DNA of 64,000 bases from Rhynchopus sp. YZ270_cl-10 (GCA_964035575.1 OZ037887.1:1240001-1304000), one strand, 5' to 3'. Counted from the stretch's first letter, positions 42,710-53,349 are shown. The notes: generated by a model not told the origin, from the sequence alone. Translations and numbers: made by a program.

Positions 42710-44431
42710 ATGAGCAGAAGGAACCTGCACCGCAACGGAAGTCAATACAGCGAGAGTGGGAGCAGCACCGCACCACCTGGCCCTGCTTCGAGCAACGCTC
42801 ACGCACTACCGACACGCAAAGGGCTGCGCCGTGCTGAGGCCGCACAACCAGGCCCTTCGCGGCGCAGGGACCACGACCACACCGCTGCCTCCACCTCCGC
42901 GTCGTCGTATCACGACACAGACCACCGTGACCCCCCATCGCAAGATGCACAGCACACAACGCACTCTGGACCTGCGCAAGGCAAGCCCGACTCACCCCGC
43001 GGTGTTCCCGTCTACTTCGACAGCACAGCGGCAAACGGCAGGCGTGTGATCGTCTCCGAAGGCGAAGGTGTGCTCTGCCACGAACACATGCCCGCACCTC
43101 GCAGCATCGTCGGCATGATCAGCACCACTGAAGTTGCCGAGCGGGAGTCTCTCAACCGCACCGTGCCTCTGCAGAGCGGTGCTGCTGAGTGGAGCCCTGT
43201 ACGCAGCCGCACGCCGCCGCAGAACGCGGTGCTGCAGCTCAGCCACGACCAGCGCCTCTCTAAGGCGCTTGCCGCCTTGGCACAGCTGCACCAATGCGGC
43301 GACCTGTCGGACGAAGAGTACTCCCTCTCCAAATGGCGGGTCATCAACGGCGAGAGCGAGCACCCCTCCCTCTCCGACGCGCACGGCCGCACCGTCTACG
43401 CAGACGACACAGTCAACATCAACGACCACGGCCTCACAGCCCTCCTCGACGATATGTCCACCACACGCGGTGCCTCCGTTGCACAGCGTGCCTCCCCAAG
43501 AGCCGGCTCACCCAACAGCTACTACCGCACCTACAGCTCTGGGTCGCCGACAAGCAACAGTGGAGGTGGTGGAGCATACGACTTCCCAGAAGAGCGTGCC
43601 CGGCAGGAACACCAGGTGTCCGCTCTGATCGACGAAAACACAGGCCTGCGGCAGATGACAGAAGACCTCAAGAGACGGCTTGCCCCACGCGGTGTGTCCT
43701 CTGCGTACTCTAACAACGAGAGGAGTGGCAGCACACACCCACAGCCACAGCCATCCGCCCTACGCACCACATCACCACACGACACATACTCCTCCACACG
43801 CGGCAAATCCGCTAGCACCGCCATCTCCTCCAGACAACCCTCTCGCACACAGTCACCATGGGAGCCTCCTCCCCCTCCTCCTCCTGCACAAGAAAGCACA
43901 CCAGCACTCTCCCTACGCCACCAAATCAAGCTGGGCCAAGGAGGAGGCAGGGGACGCCCTTTGACCTCCCATACTCCCACAACCAACGCCAAGGACGTGA
44001 AGACGAACAACGACACCACAGACCCCTGGGGCACAGAGGACGCTGCGTACGCGGCGAAGGTTTTGGGTGGCACATCAAACAAACAGGGTAGCGGAGCTGC
44101 TCCCCCTCCTGTTACCAATACCCCTAATACCGCTGTTGGCGGGATGCGTCGTGCACCGCAGTCATTACGGTTGGGGGGAAAGCCACAACAACAACAACAG
44201 CAGCAGGGCATTGAAACAACAGGGTTGGCCTCTTTGTCAAAGCCACCGCAGGGTGGTGGTGGAGGTGGTGTTCCCCAAGAACCCACAAAAGGCGCAGGGA
44301 TGGGTGCCAGGTCCGGCAGAAACCCTTCAGCAGACAGACGCAGCATGGGACGTATCTGCAGTCCAACAAGGGAGACTGCGGATCTGACTGGCGAGTGGTC
44401 GTTGAATGCCTTCAACTCACCGCTTCGTTGA
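42710..44431 (+). CDS. Large disordered protein of unknown function
   Basis: 573 residues from ATG at 42710 (MSRRNLHRNGS); upstream codons of the same frame look like leader sequence. Composition is Ser/Pro/Gly/Thr-rich and disordered. A possible folded patch at ~185-215 (SKALAALAQLHQCGDLSDEE with YSLSKWRVI) resembles a short helical hairpin of the kind that ends in a conserved acidic turn (SHOCT-like), with low certainty. A short coiled coil lies near ~300-325 (LIDENTGLRQMTEDLKRRL). PPPPPP at ~385 could serve WW or SH3 ligands. No intron. Coding status rests on exon-like composition and the long frame; the opposite frame (44454-43531) is also open but reads as low-complexity sequence. Confidence 0.65.
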   Translation: MSRRNLHRNGSQYSESGSSTAPPGPASSNAHALPTRKGLRRAEAAQPGPSRRRDHDHTAASTSASSYHDTDHRDPPSQDAQHTTHSGPAQGKPDSPRGVPVYFDSTAANGRRVIVSEGEGVLCHEHMPAPRSIVGMISTTEVAERESLNRTVPLQSGAAEWSPVRSRTPPQNAVLQLSHDQRLSKALAALAQLHQCGDLSDEEYSLSKWRVINGESEHPSLSDAHGRTVYADDTVNINDHGLTALLDDMSTTRGASVAQRASPRAGSPNSYYRTYSSGSPTSNSGGGGAYDFPEERARQEHQVSALIDENTGLRQMTEDLKRRLAPRGVSSAYSNNERSGSTHPQPQPSALRTTSPHDTYSSTRGKSASTAISSRQPSRTQSPWEPPPPPPPAQESTPALSLRHQIKLGQGGGRGRPLTSHTPTTNAKDVKTNNDTTDPWGTEDAAYAAKVLGGTSNKQGSGAAPPPVTNTPNTAVGGMRRAPQSLRLGGKPQQQQQQQGIETTGLASLSKPPQGGGGGGVPQEPTKGAGMGARSGRNPSADRRSMGRICSPTRETADLTGEWSLNAFNSPLR

Positions 44432-45098
44432 GGGGAAGAAGGGGGGTATATCAAAAGCTAGATAGTTATACCAGCAGTCGGAGGAGCAAAGATAAGGGGG
44501 GGGGTTGGAGAGGTGAAACAAAAAGTGTGCTGGTGTGGAGAGTCTTGCTGCCAAAAAAGGTGATCCAATTCCAGTCAATGTTGTGTATTTATGTATTTTT
44601 TATACCACACCCATGAAGCTTTTTTTGTCAGTGCCTTGCGTCCCAGAGGAAATTTTGCACTGTAAAACTTCACTTTTTTTTTATAGAAGCATTTTTTTAT
44701 TATTATTTTGAACAGCGAAGCTTAGGAAGCTTAGGTTCATTATTAAAACTATTTTCCATAAATGCAGTGTTTTGTCCTACTCCCTATTCTACCAGGATTG
44801 TTCTTTCCTCCTTTTTTTGTTTTGTGTCACAAAATTGTATCTTATATAATAAATCCCTCTCTCCTGCCTTCTTTTCCTCCCCTATCAATTTAAAAACATC
44901 TTCAAAAAAACACCACAACAATTCAGTCATTTCTCCCCTCTATTATATTTCTTTTTCTCCTCTCTCTCTCTCTCTCTCTATAACTACCCTCCGCGGCACA
45001 CCTAAGCGCTCTTCTTTTCGCCCCTCTTTTTTTACTCATTTTTTTCTTCTAATTACACCTTTTGTTCCTCTTCTTCGTTTCTCTTTTCTTTTCAAATA
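44432..45098. other. Gene-free spacer
   Basis: A/T-rich, with a (CT)n tract at 44958-44978 and long pyrimidine runs before the next ATG. Confidence 0.4.
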
Positions 45099-45704
45099 AT
45101 GTCTGCTATTGGAGCTGCGAGGGCGGATGAAGGGTGGCGACAGCGGGTGGCAATGGAGAACCGTGAGCACGCGCTTGCAGCAGAGGGGCTGCGTGAGAAG
45201 GTGCGTGGCTACTCCCTGCCCGAGCTGGGCCCGCCGCTTCCTACGTCGAAGTCGATTGGTGTGGACCCACGCCGCACCACACCCACACCGTCACGCACGA
45301 CACCGTCGCAGCTCTCCCGCAACAGCAGACGGAGGGAGACCTCCACCCCGCACAGCAAGTATTCAATAGGGGACAGTGCGTGCATTGCGAGGTACACCGC
45401 GTCGGAGGTGGATGTGGGGCCGAGTGTGTCGGAAGTGCTGGAGAGCTCAAGACTGTCGAGGCGGTCGAGGGGAGGTGGGGGTGGGTCTTCAAAGGGGCGC
45501 GGGGGTGGTTCGCAGGTCCGTTCTGGTATTGTCTCGCTTGGTTCGGATGGAACGTCCTTCGTGACCTCAGCCACGTCGGCAGTGGAAACCCGGCTTCTGC
45601 AGCTAGAGTCGCAGCTAATGGAGGAGAAGAGAGGGAGACGGGCGGTGCAAGACGAGCTTGCGCAGATCAAGTCGTTGATGAAGAATATGAAGATTCAGTT
45701 GTGA
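45099..45704 (+). CDS. Small protein with C-terminal coiled coil, unknown function
   Basis: 201 residues. The N-terminus is basic and helical (DEGWRQRVAMENREHALAAE). The middle is Ser/Thr/Pro/Gly-rich, and the last ~40 residues form a clear heptad coiled coil (VETRLLQLESQLMEEKRGRR, AVQDELAQIKSLMKNM). No family recognised. It has the same flavour as the 42710 protein (disordered plus short coil), but no sequence similarity is evident. The GTGGAG hairpin motif follows 170 bases after the stop. Confidence 0.65.
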   Translation: MSAIGAARADEGWRQRVAMENREHALAAEGLREKVRGYSLPELGPPLPTSKSIGVDPRRTTPTPSRTTPSQLSRNSRRRETSTPHSKYSIGDSACIARYTASEVDVGPSVSEVLESSRLSRRSRGGGGGSSKGRGGGSQVRSGIVSLGSDGTSFVTSATSAVETRLLQLESQLMEEKRGRRAVQDELAQIKSLMKNMKIQL

Positions 45705-45874
45705 AAAAAGGTGATGGGTTTTCCGTTTTTACAAATGGAATAAAAAGGGTCGCTATTAGAAAAAGGTCGATTTTTTTAGTCTTAGTTTTTTTGGCGGGGT
45801 GCGGATTCGTGACCCAAAACACATTTTTTTGTAAGTTTTTGAAAAAGGTGGTGGGGAAAGAAAGAAGAAGAAAA

Positions 45875-45921
45875 TAGTGGAGCTCATCCTCGGGTGTCAA
45901 CACTATGCAACGAAGTTTTTA
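45875..45921 (+). repeat. Dispersed GTGGAG hairpin motif
   Basis: TAGTGGAGCTCATCCTCGGG then TGTCAACACTATGCAACGAA. Closest to the 1875 copy; also located 3' of a gene. Confidence 0.6.
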
Positions 45922-46484
45922 AAAAGGGAAAAAAAAATTAGCAAAATTCAAAAACGTGTTGGGGCATTGGGACATTTCCCAATCTTTTCAACATTCGAAA
46001 GGAAGCAAAATTTCCTGCGCGGATTTTATTCCGTGGTTTTTATAACAAAACTGTCGACAGCACACTAGACTTCGGCATATTTTTTCAGGTGTTATCCTGG
46101 TTTCCACCACAACAAATATCTGCACCATTTTTCCTCGTTTCGAATTGACCAAAAAATAATTTCAGTAACTAGAGCAAAACACTATTCCCATCTCTCTCTC
46201 CCTCCCCACGCTTTTTATTCACCTCTCCCCAATTTTAGTTTTGCCGTTCACTGGAAAATATATTGCCCCCCCCCTCCCCTCCCTCCTCCTCCCCTTCAAC
46301 CTTTCCAAAAAATCTACCAAAAAACAATCCAGGGGGGGAACCACACAACCCCAACGTCCGACTAGAAATCCAAAAAAAATTTAAAACATCATTTTGGCAT
46401 TTCTACAAAAACGATAAAACTACACAATACCCCCACTCTTTCCCTTCTCCCTTCCTTACCACGCAACCTTGCCTTTTCTCCCAA
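45922..46484. other. Spacer and leader of the DAHP synthase gene
   Basis: No gene. The frame of the synthase stays open upstream to 46263, but that part is a C-rich/A-rich leader and its residues do not resemble the family. Confidence 0.45.
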
Positions 46485-49087
46485 ATGTGCCAACTCCCTC
46501 CGAACAACGACACCACCTCGCCCCTTTCTGACTGCGCCACGAACACCGTTGCGTCCTCCTCCTCCTCTTCCTCCTCTTCTTCATCCACCTCCGACGAAGA
46601 TGTCAGCACACTTCTGCCCGCCCTGCCTACCCCTGCTGAGGTGCTCGAAGAGCTTCCTCTGTCGCGAGTAGGAAGGCAGACCGTGAAGCGGGGGAGGGCA
46701 GAGGTGCGGAGGGTTCTGGGTGGCGATGGGAGGATGGTGGTGGTGGTGGGGCCGTGCAGTGTGCACGATGTCGTGGCGGCGGGGGAGTACGCGACGAGGC
46801 TTGCAGAGGTGGCCGGGAGGTTGAGGGAAACGCTTGTTGTCGTGATGCGTGTGTACTTCGAGAAGCCGCGCACGACAGTAGGCTGGACAGGGCTGGTGAA
46901 CGACCCGCACCTCAACGCTACACACGACATTGCGTGCGGCCTGCGCACAGCGCGCAGACTGCTCCTCACCATTGCGGACAAAGGCCTCCCTGCAGGATGC
47001 GAATGGCTTGACACATCGACGCACCACTACCTAGCAGACGCGGTGTCGTGGGGGGCAATAGGGGCACGCACTACAGAGTCGCAGGTGCACAGACAGTATG
47101 AGAGGGGTTTTTTTTTTGAAAAATAAAGAATTTTTTAGTGACATCAAGTCCCTATGGAAATGCGCAATATTAGACACCTTTTTTGATTAAATCCCCCATC
47201 AGACTAGCGTCGGGCCTGCCTATGCCGATTGGGTTCAAGAACGGAACGGATGGGAACTGCCAGATTGCTGTGGATGCAATCACAGCAGCGTCGCATGGAC
47301 ACACATTTGCGGGGACAACAGCGCAGGGGAGGATGGCAGTTGTGCAGACGAGCGGTAACCCCTCATGCCACGTCATCCTGAGAGGGGCAGCGGCAGGTCC
47401 GAACTACGAGGAGTATGTACACAGCACAACTGGTTGCATGTTGAGTGTTTTTAGTGTATTTTTTGTTTTGTTTTTTTTTTTTTTTTGTGTAATCCGACTT
47501 TGAAAATGTTCTGTTGATGGTCCACGTGGTGGGGTACATGCTTGCGCCGCAGGCGCACGGTACGCAACTTTTTTTTTTTCCAACGCCCGATTTTGACTTT
47601 TTTGGGACGTTTGAGCACTCACCTCTCCATATCTTCTTCTCCTGAGCTTTTTTGACGGGTAGAACGGGTCTGAACCACTCAGCAGAACTTTTTTTTTTTT
47701 TTTTTTTTTCCCCATTTTCAAAAAGTTCTGTTGACAATCAACAGAACTTTAGTACCTAGCGGAGTGCCTGGTAATCGTAAGATTTTTTTATTGTGTAATT
47801 TTAGTTGTCCTCTGTGTCTCTGGGTAGTACAGGCTCCCAGACGTCGTCGGTGTCAGTGTCGGTGTCCGGAGTCGGAGCTGCTGGTGGTGGTGGTGGTGCC
47901 TCCATCACACTCTCCAGCACCCATGCTGTTGCTACTGCAGCTGTTGCTGGGGACGCACCAGCCGATGAGACCCTTGCAACCGCAGCTGCTGATGTTGATG
48001 CTGTCGATGGGGCGCTGTTGTTGAGGGCGTTCCTGCAGGAGAAGCCTATGCATCCCCCACATGTCCTCTGTCTCTTCGTGCGTATTGTCTGCGCACAGTC
48101 CTGGTCGACCAGAAATACCGGCGTCACCTCAATCACATCAGAGTCTGACTCAGAGTCAGAGTAAGTCAGATCGCTTGCGGTCTTAGCCATTTTGTGTGGT
48201 AGTGTGATAGTCTGTGTGTGGGACACCTCACCACACATTCTCCACGACACCCATAGCGGCGACCACTCGGCAAAATCACCTTACCTTATGCCACCAACTG
48301 TTCATTACCAGAGCCCGATGACATATAAATCACTGGACTATTTTTGGCCCTTACAGATTTTGTAATCAATACTTTGTCTGAGAATTCATAAAGTATCTAT
48401 GTGATCGCAACATAGGTGACTTAAGGCGTGAGGCGTGCACAGTTCTCTTTGAATGTGTTAGTGGGCAGAATCATCAAATTTTGTTGTTTAGCCTGAAATG
48501 GATGAGGAGCATGGTTTGAGTTTACCCTCGCCCCTTTTAGTCAACTTTTTATGTATTTTATGTCACCACTGCTGCTCGATAACGAATATGATCAAGGTGA
48601 CTAAGCATACACGAGAGGCTTAGGTTTATCCAATAAACTTTTCTTTTCTTTTTCCTTTGGGCCACACCAAGGAGTAAATCTACGCCTTTCCACACACTTC
48701 AAGGAGGGATGAAATGAGTTGTCTGTATTTCCTCCAAACCTCAGGCACAACGTACGCGAGACTGTGGGTCTCCTGAAGCAGCAGGGTGTGCGCACGTCTG
48801 TTGTGATTGACGTCAGCCACGGCAATTCGCAGAAGGCCCACAGCAACCAGCCTGTTGTTCTTGCGGACGTGTGCGCGCAGGTTGCGGGGGGTGACAGTAA
48901 CATCTGTGGGGTCATGATCGAAAGCTTCCTGCAGGAAGGGGCGCAGAAGCTGGCTCCTGGGGTTACCGATGTGGGTTCGCTGCGCTACGGCGTCTCTGTG
49001 ACAGACGCGTGTGTGTCGTGGGACACAACAGTCAGCATGTTGCAGATGCTCTCCGACGCAGTTCACGAGCGCATGTCCAAGGGCTAA
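46485..49087 (+). CDS. 3-deoxy-7-phosphoheptulonate (DAHP) synthase, class I AroF/G/H type
   Basis: Three exons, 46485-47095, 47203-47412 and 48745-49087 (387 residues). The enzyme condenses phosphoenolpyruvate and erythrose-4-phosphate, first step of the shikimate pathway. Family motifs are intact: VVVGPCSVHD, VMRVYFEKPRTTVGWTGL with NDPHLN, LPAGCEWLDT, SWGAIGARTTESQVHR, then across the first intron LASGLPMPIGFKNGTDGN, GNPSCHVILRG, GPNYEE, VIDVSHGNSQK, CGVMIESFLQEGAQ and YGVSVTDACVSWDTT. The Cys in GPCS and His in SHGNS fit the metal site. The N-terminus has a Ser run (~25-40) not typical of the enzyme, possibly disordered; no clear targeting signal. Feedback type cannot be read safely. The second intron (1332 bases) holds a minus-strand ORF and a short hairpin. 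Confidence 0.95.
47722..47750. repeat. Perfect 13-bp-arm hairpin in the DAHP synthase intron
   Basis: AAAGTTCTGTTGA, loop CAA, TCAACAGAACTTT. The related word TTCTGTTGATGG is at 47510, suggesting the remains of an inverted-repeat element around the nested ORF. Confidence 0.75.
47801..48190 (-). CDS. Nested minus-strand ORF in the DAHP synthase intron
   Basis: 129 residues from ATG (48190) to TAA (47801). An acidic Ser/Asp/Glu start (LTYSDSESDSDVIEV), a central Cys cluster (RTCGGCIGFSCRNAL), an Ala/Thr/Ser-rich stretch and a tail of Pro and alternating Asp-Thr. G+C and composition are exon-like, yet the low complexity makes chance openness possible. It is the only minus-strand candidate among the host genes. 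It could be transposon-derived. Confidence 0.3.
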   Translation of the reverse strand: MAKTASDLTYSDSESDSDVIEVTPVFLVDQDCAQTIRTKRQRTCGGCIGFSCRNALNNSAPSTASTSAAAVARVSSAGASPATAAVATAWVLESVMEAPPPPPAAPTPDTDTDTDDVWEPVLPRDTEDN

Positions 49088-50542
49088 GGTCTGGGTGCTG
49101 TTTATTTGGACTACGTGCCTGCTGCGTTACAACAGAGAACTGTGTTATGCAGACGACGCTGGGGCTGTGACGCAGATTCGATTCTTCCAAGCATACTTAT
49201 TTTCCCTCTAGCTCGAGAGAAGAGGCGCTCCCTTGTGGGATGCAACAGCCCTTCCCCTCACAAGAACGAAGGTGATTGCAATAAGAAAAACATACAGAAA
49301 ATACATTTCCCCAAACACAAAAAAAAGGGCATCAAGGAAACGACGTTGCGCTAGGGTTATTTCACTCTCGTGTAGGTGTCTTCGTTCTGTTCTCTTTTTC
49401 CAACTCACATTTGATTGCGTCATCTTTCAATGAAAAAAAGAAAAAAAACCCCAACTCTTCTCTTGTCGCACGCCGGGCTACTGCCCGAAAATTGCAAATG
49501 TCTTGACCACATAATTGTGTGTCATTTCAAAGCGTTCTTTACTTTGTCTTTCTCTTTTTGTGATGTTTTGTTCTGTGTGCATGCGTGCAGCGTCCTCAGC
49601 AACGATATTGTGCTATTTTTTGTTGAAAGGGCGCAACAACGTGCAGAGAGTGACGGCACGACAGCACTTCGCAACCTTTCCAAATTATAGGTTCGGGTCA
49701 GTTCCCCCATCAAAAGAGAAAAAGGAAAAGAAAGGAAAATGATCACAAAAATAAAACAAAAATGGGCGGGACTCCTTTCACATCCTAGCACAACCAGCTG
49801 CCATAGTCCCATCACTATCTTTGCTTCTTCTTCTACCTACACATTCCTCCGGCAGGTACACGGATCTCTCCTTGTCACCGTTTGTTGTCTCTTGCACACC
49901 ACATGGAGCCCACTCATCGGTGGTTTTGTCATGACCCCCACTCCTTCGTTTCCCGCGGCTGAAGCACATCCCTCGTGTTCCGAATGTAGCAACGTGGGTG
50001 GCACCAAAGGAGAACGTTCCTGCCCACTTCGTTCAGCTGTTCCTTGAGATCCGAAAAAGAGTCCTGTTTCATCCCTCAGCGCTTCAGTCACTGAGGAACT
50101 GATTTTTTGCGGGTTCACGGAGGAGCTTTCTGAATCAACAGGATATTTCAGTGCCTCAGCCTGTACAAATAGAACCACAGAATCCGTCTGATTCTTTCGT
50201 TCTTCTGTTAGAGCTTCTTGCTCCTTCACCGTTAGTTGTTCTGTATACATTCTTCTGCGAGGCCACTGAAATTGGTGGCACGTCCTCATAACCATGAGAA
50301 GCTTCACACTGTACACCTGCAAAACATTGTGATTCCCTCGTCGTTCTCGATCGGTCAAAAGACGGACAAAAATTTTGCCTTGGCAATTTGTCTTCTCTCA
50401 CTTCTCAATGTGCGTCGCCACACTGTTGCATCTCTTGCATAGGGCAGTCGTGTTCGGGATTGTCTTCTGCACACTTACAAATATTCTTTTTGTCGTTTCT
50501 TCTTTCCGAAAACACCTGCACAAAACAGAGAGACACAACACC
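49088..50542. other. Duplicated spacer upstream of the first UBL-LRR gene
   Basis: 49676-49900 is nearly repeated at 53704-53925 (ATTATAGGTTCGGGTCAGTT, AATGGGCGGGACTCC, CACAACCAGCTGCCATAGTC). 50382-50490 recurs at 52003-52112 and 54127-54237. Open frames here are not conserved between copies, so I call no gene. Confidence 0.6.
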
Positions 50543-51376
50543 ATGGAAATATGCGTTCAGAGCTTTGACGGAGAGAAGTACACAGTCGAGGTGGGTGTGG
50601 ATGATACAACTGCGGACATACGGCGGAAGGTGGCGTCTGCAGCAGAGTTGCGCGAAGACGGCTTTGACATGAGCTTCGGAGGGGACGTGATGACTGAAGA
50701 AGACGGCGCGAGGCAGCTGAGTGCTGGGGACACAGTTGTGCTGACGAATACGAAGTCGCAGAAGAACGACGCCATTGCAGCTCTTCGTGCCTTGGGTGAG
50801 ACCGAGCTGACGCCAGAGAGGTTCAAAGATCTGGACGATCCCAGTCTGGTTCATTTGTTTCTGCAGGCGGAAGTTGTTACTGAGATTCCCTATGGATTGT
50901 TGAAAGGGAACCTTGTGAAAAAACTTGATATCCGTGATGCGTCAGTTGTTACTAAAATAAGCGACCAGTTCCTCTACGGCGGCTATTACTTGCACACTGT
51001 TGATTTATCTGGGTGGAGCAATGTGACTGACATAGGGAACTCCTTCCTCCGGTGCTTCATCCACTTGACGAAAGTTGACTTGTCAGGGTGGAACAATGTG
51101 ACACACATTGGCAACCACTTCCTCGATGAGTGCGGCTCGCTGATACAGCTCAACATTTCTGGGTGGAACAATGTGACCCACCTTGGAGACAACTTCGCCA
51201 GACAGTGCATCTCATTGAGAACACTGGACTGGTCTGGGTGGGCGAGTGTGACGCATATTGGGCGAGACGCACTTAAGCATTGCTACTTACGTGAATGCAC
51301 CATCAACGCCACTGGATCAAGCAAGACAGTCCTTGACTTCAAGAAGAAGTCCAAGCGCCAATGTGTGTGCATGTGA
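50543..51376 (+). CDS. Ubiquitin-like / leucine-rich repeat protein with polybasic CaaX-like tail, copy 1
   Basis: 277 residues; ATG at 50543 chosen because the same MEICVQSFDGEKY start and preceding CACAACACC are shared by all three copies. Residues 1-68 are a ubiquitin-like domain (MEICVQSFDGEKYTVEV, DTTADIRRKVASAAELRE, GDTVVLT), then a helical linker (SQKNDAIAALRALGETELTP). Five BspA-type repeats of 25 residues follow, consensus LxxLDLSGWxNVTxIGxxFL with a Cys near the end. The tail is KKKSKRQCVCM: basic residues and a terminal CVCM that fits a CaaX box, X = Met favouring farnesyl transfer. Inference: a lipid-anchored ubiquitin-fold receptor or adaptor on the cytosolic side of a membrane, in analogy to plant MUBs. 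No diGly end is present, so it is not a conjugated modifier. Confidence 0.85.
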   Translation: MEICVQSFDGEKYTVEVGVDDTTADIRRKVASAAELREDGFDMSFGGDVMTEEDGARQLSAGDTVVLTNTKSQKNDAIAALRALGETELTPERFKDLDDPSLVHLFLQAEVVTEIPYGLLKGNLVKKLDIRDASVVTKISDQFLYGGYYLHTVDLSGWSNVTDIGNSFLRCFIHLTKVDLSGWNNVTHIGNHFLDECGSLIQLNISGWNNVTHLGDNFARQCISLRTLDWSGWASVTHIGRDALKHCYLRECTINATGSSKTVLDFKKKSKRQCVCM

Positions 51377-52215
51377 AGAACGTGCATCTTCTTTCGAGAC
51401 GCAAGCTCCCGACGCTTTTGATTTAGGGTGGCAGAACAAGTTTTTTTTTTAATCGAGAATCGTCATCACAATACAACTCTATTTTTAGATATAGCTTACT
51501 TCGAGTGTCAAACGGGGGGAAAATAAAATTCTTTTTTTCTTATTTCCGCATTCTTTTGACTGAATATCTATCGGTCATAATCTGAAAAAGGAAGAGTTTA
51601 CGTTTGTTTTCTAGTTCTCGTTATCGCCACACTTTTTTTTTTCAGTCACTCCCCGATTGTGCCTCTGCTCCTTCCCCGCTAGGGACGGACGCGACGTCTC
51701 AGTCTCATACTCAGGCCCAGTTGCATCGCAGAACTTCATCCATTCATCATTGGTTCCCCTTTTCGGGAACGGGGCGCACGGAACGGGTGGGATGGGCCAG
51801 CCCCCCTGCAGAATGAATGTAAGGTGTGTCGTAATTCCCCCGCTCGCTCAATCTATGGTGTTGTTGTTTTATTATTGTCTCTGTTGTCGTTTCTTTTTTG
51901 TCATAGGATACCTCTCTCTCTCAGCTGCTTCAAGGGCGCTTCTGTCATCTGACGCGGATTCTTTGTCTCTGCATCTGTTGCCAACGATCGCATCCAATTT
52001 CTGTGGCAATTTGCTTTGTCTCACTTCTCAATGTGCGTCGCCACACTGTTGCATCTCTTGCATACGGCAGTCGTGTTCGGGATTGTCTTCTGCACACTTA
52101 CAAATATTCTTTAAGGTGACTAAGCACGAGAGGCTTCGGATCATCTTATAAACTTTTCTTCTTTTTGTTGTTTCTTCTTTCCCAAAACACCTGCACAAAA
52201 CAGAGACACAACACC
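51377..52215. other. Spacer between UBL-LRR copies 1 and 2
   Basis: The part from ~52003 to the next ATG is a duplicate of the region before copy 1, plus a ~50-base insertion (52112-52160). The rest is unique and without a supported gene. Confidence 0.5.
52112..52160 (+). repeat. ~50-base AAGGTGACTAAG insertion, with empty site in copy 1
   Basis: Copies 2 and 3 of the UBL-LRR leader have AAGGTGACTAAGCACGAGAG, GATCATCTTATAAAC and TTTTCTTC between ATATTCTT and TTTGT; copy 1 (50481-50495) lacks it. The same sequence occurs alone at 24342, 24446 and 48593. Confidence 0.7.
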
Positions 52216-53349
52216 ATGGAAATATGCGTTCAGAGCTTTGACGGAGAGAAGTACACAGTCGAGGTGGGTGTGGATGATACAGCTGCGGACATACGGCGGA
52301 AGGTGGCGTCTGCAGCAGAGTTGCGCGAAGACGGCTTTGACATGAGCTTCGGAGGGAACGTGGTGACCGAAGAAGACGGTGCGAGGCAGCTGAGTGCTGG
52401 GGACACAGTTGTGCTGACGAAGACGAAGTCGCAGAAGAACGACGCCATTGCAGCTCTTCGTGCCTTGGGTGAGACCGAGCTGACGCCAGAGAAGTTCAAA
52501 TATCTGGCAGATCCAAGTCTGGTTCATTTGTTTCTGCAGGCGGAAGTTGTTACTGAGATTCCCTATGGATTCTTTAGCTGTTGCAAGCGGGAAGAGCTTG
52601 ATTTCAGTGGTGCGTCAGTTGTTACTAAAATAAGCGACGACGTCCTCCTCTGCTCCTACGCATTGCACACTGTTGATTTATCTGGGTGGAGCAATGTGAC
52701 GGAAATAGGGAGCTCCTTCCTGCAGTACTGCACCGCACTTACGAAAGTTGACTTGTCAGGGTGGAACAGTGTGACGCAAATAGGGATCGGTTTCTTCTCC
52801 AACTGCACCGCATTGAGAACCCTTGACTTGTCTGGAAGGCAAAATGTGACGCGGATTGGCGGTCGCTTCCTTTGCAATTGCAGTCTGTTGACTTCACTGG
52901 ACTTATCTGGGTGGAGCAATGTGACGCACGTTGGGGACTACTTTCTCGACGACTGCAACACATTGACAACACTGGACGTATCTGGGTTGAGCAATGCGAC
53001 GCACGTTGGATCTAACTTCCTCTCCAGCTGCCGCGGACTGACCGAGTTGGACCTCTCCGCGTGGAAGGATGTCACGCAGATTCGCGACTACTTCCTCTGC
53101 GGCTGCGAGTCACTGAAAAAGCTCAACATTTCTGGGTGGAACAATGTGACCCACATTGGAGACAACTTCGTCGACTACTGCATCTCATTGAGAACACTGG
53201 ACTGGTCTGGGTGGGCGAGTGTGACGCATATTGGGCGAAATGCACTTAAGCATTGCAACTTACGTGAATGCACCATCAACGTCACTGGATCGAGCAAGGC
53301 AGTCCTTGACTTCAAGAAGAAGTCCATGCGCCAATGTGTGTGCATGTGA
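52216..53349 (+). CDS. Ubiquitin-like / leucine-rich repeat protein with polybasic CaaX-like tail, copy 2
   Basis: 377 residues with the same plan as copy 1 but nine 25-residue repeats; the size difference is exactly four repeats. The first ~120 residues differ from copy 1 at only a handful of sites, whereas the inner repeats (for example LTSLDLSGWSNVTHVGDYFL) are new combinations, with loosely matching units RQNVTRIGG, SNATHVGS and KDVTQIRD. The last two repeats and the tail KKKSMRQCVCM match the other copies. Conserved ends and varied middle suggest unequal exchange between repeats, as expected if the repeat face is a recognition surface under changing selection. Confidence 0.85.
   Translation: MEICVQSFDGEKYTVEVGVDDTAADIRRKVASAAELREDGFDMSFGGNVVTEEDGARQLSAGDTVVLTKTKSQKNDAIAALRALGETELTPEKFKYLADPSLVHLFLQAEVVTEIPYGFFSCCKREELDFSGASVVTKISDDVLLCSYALHTVDLSGWSNVTEIGSSFLQYCTALTKVDLSGWNSVTQIGIGFFSNCTALRTLDLSGRQNVTRIGGRFLCNCSLLTSLDLSGWSNVTHVGDYFLDDCNTLTTLDVSGLSNATHVGSNFLSSCRGLTELDLSAWKDVTQIRDYFLCGCESLKKLNISGWNNVTHIGDNFVDYCISLRTLDWSGWASVTHIGRNALKHCNLRECTINVTGSSKAVLDFKKKSMRQCVCM

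Noticed and set aside
43531-44454. 307-codon minus-strand open frame
   Set aside because: Antisense of the 42710 gene; Gly/Pro/Cys runs and no domain.
46263-46484. N-terminal extension of DAHP synthase
   Set aside because: C-rich/A-rich leader without similarity to the enzyme; the ATG at 46485 is preferred.
49685-49705. Possible tRNA B-box (GGTTCGGGTC)
   Set aside because: No cloverleaf, A-box or anticodon arm around it, and the copy at 53726 shows it is only part of a duplicated spacer.
50375-50542. N-terminal hydrophobic extension of UBL-LRR copy 1
   Set aside because: The extension is leader sequence shared with copies 2 and 3, where the frame is not continuous; the common start is the later ATG.
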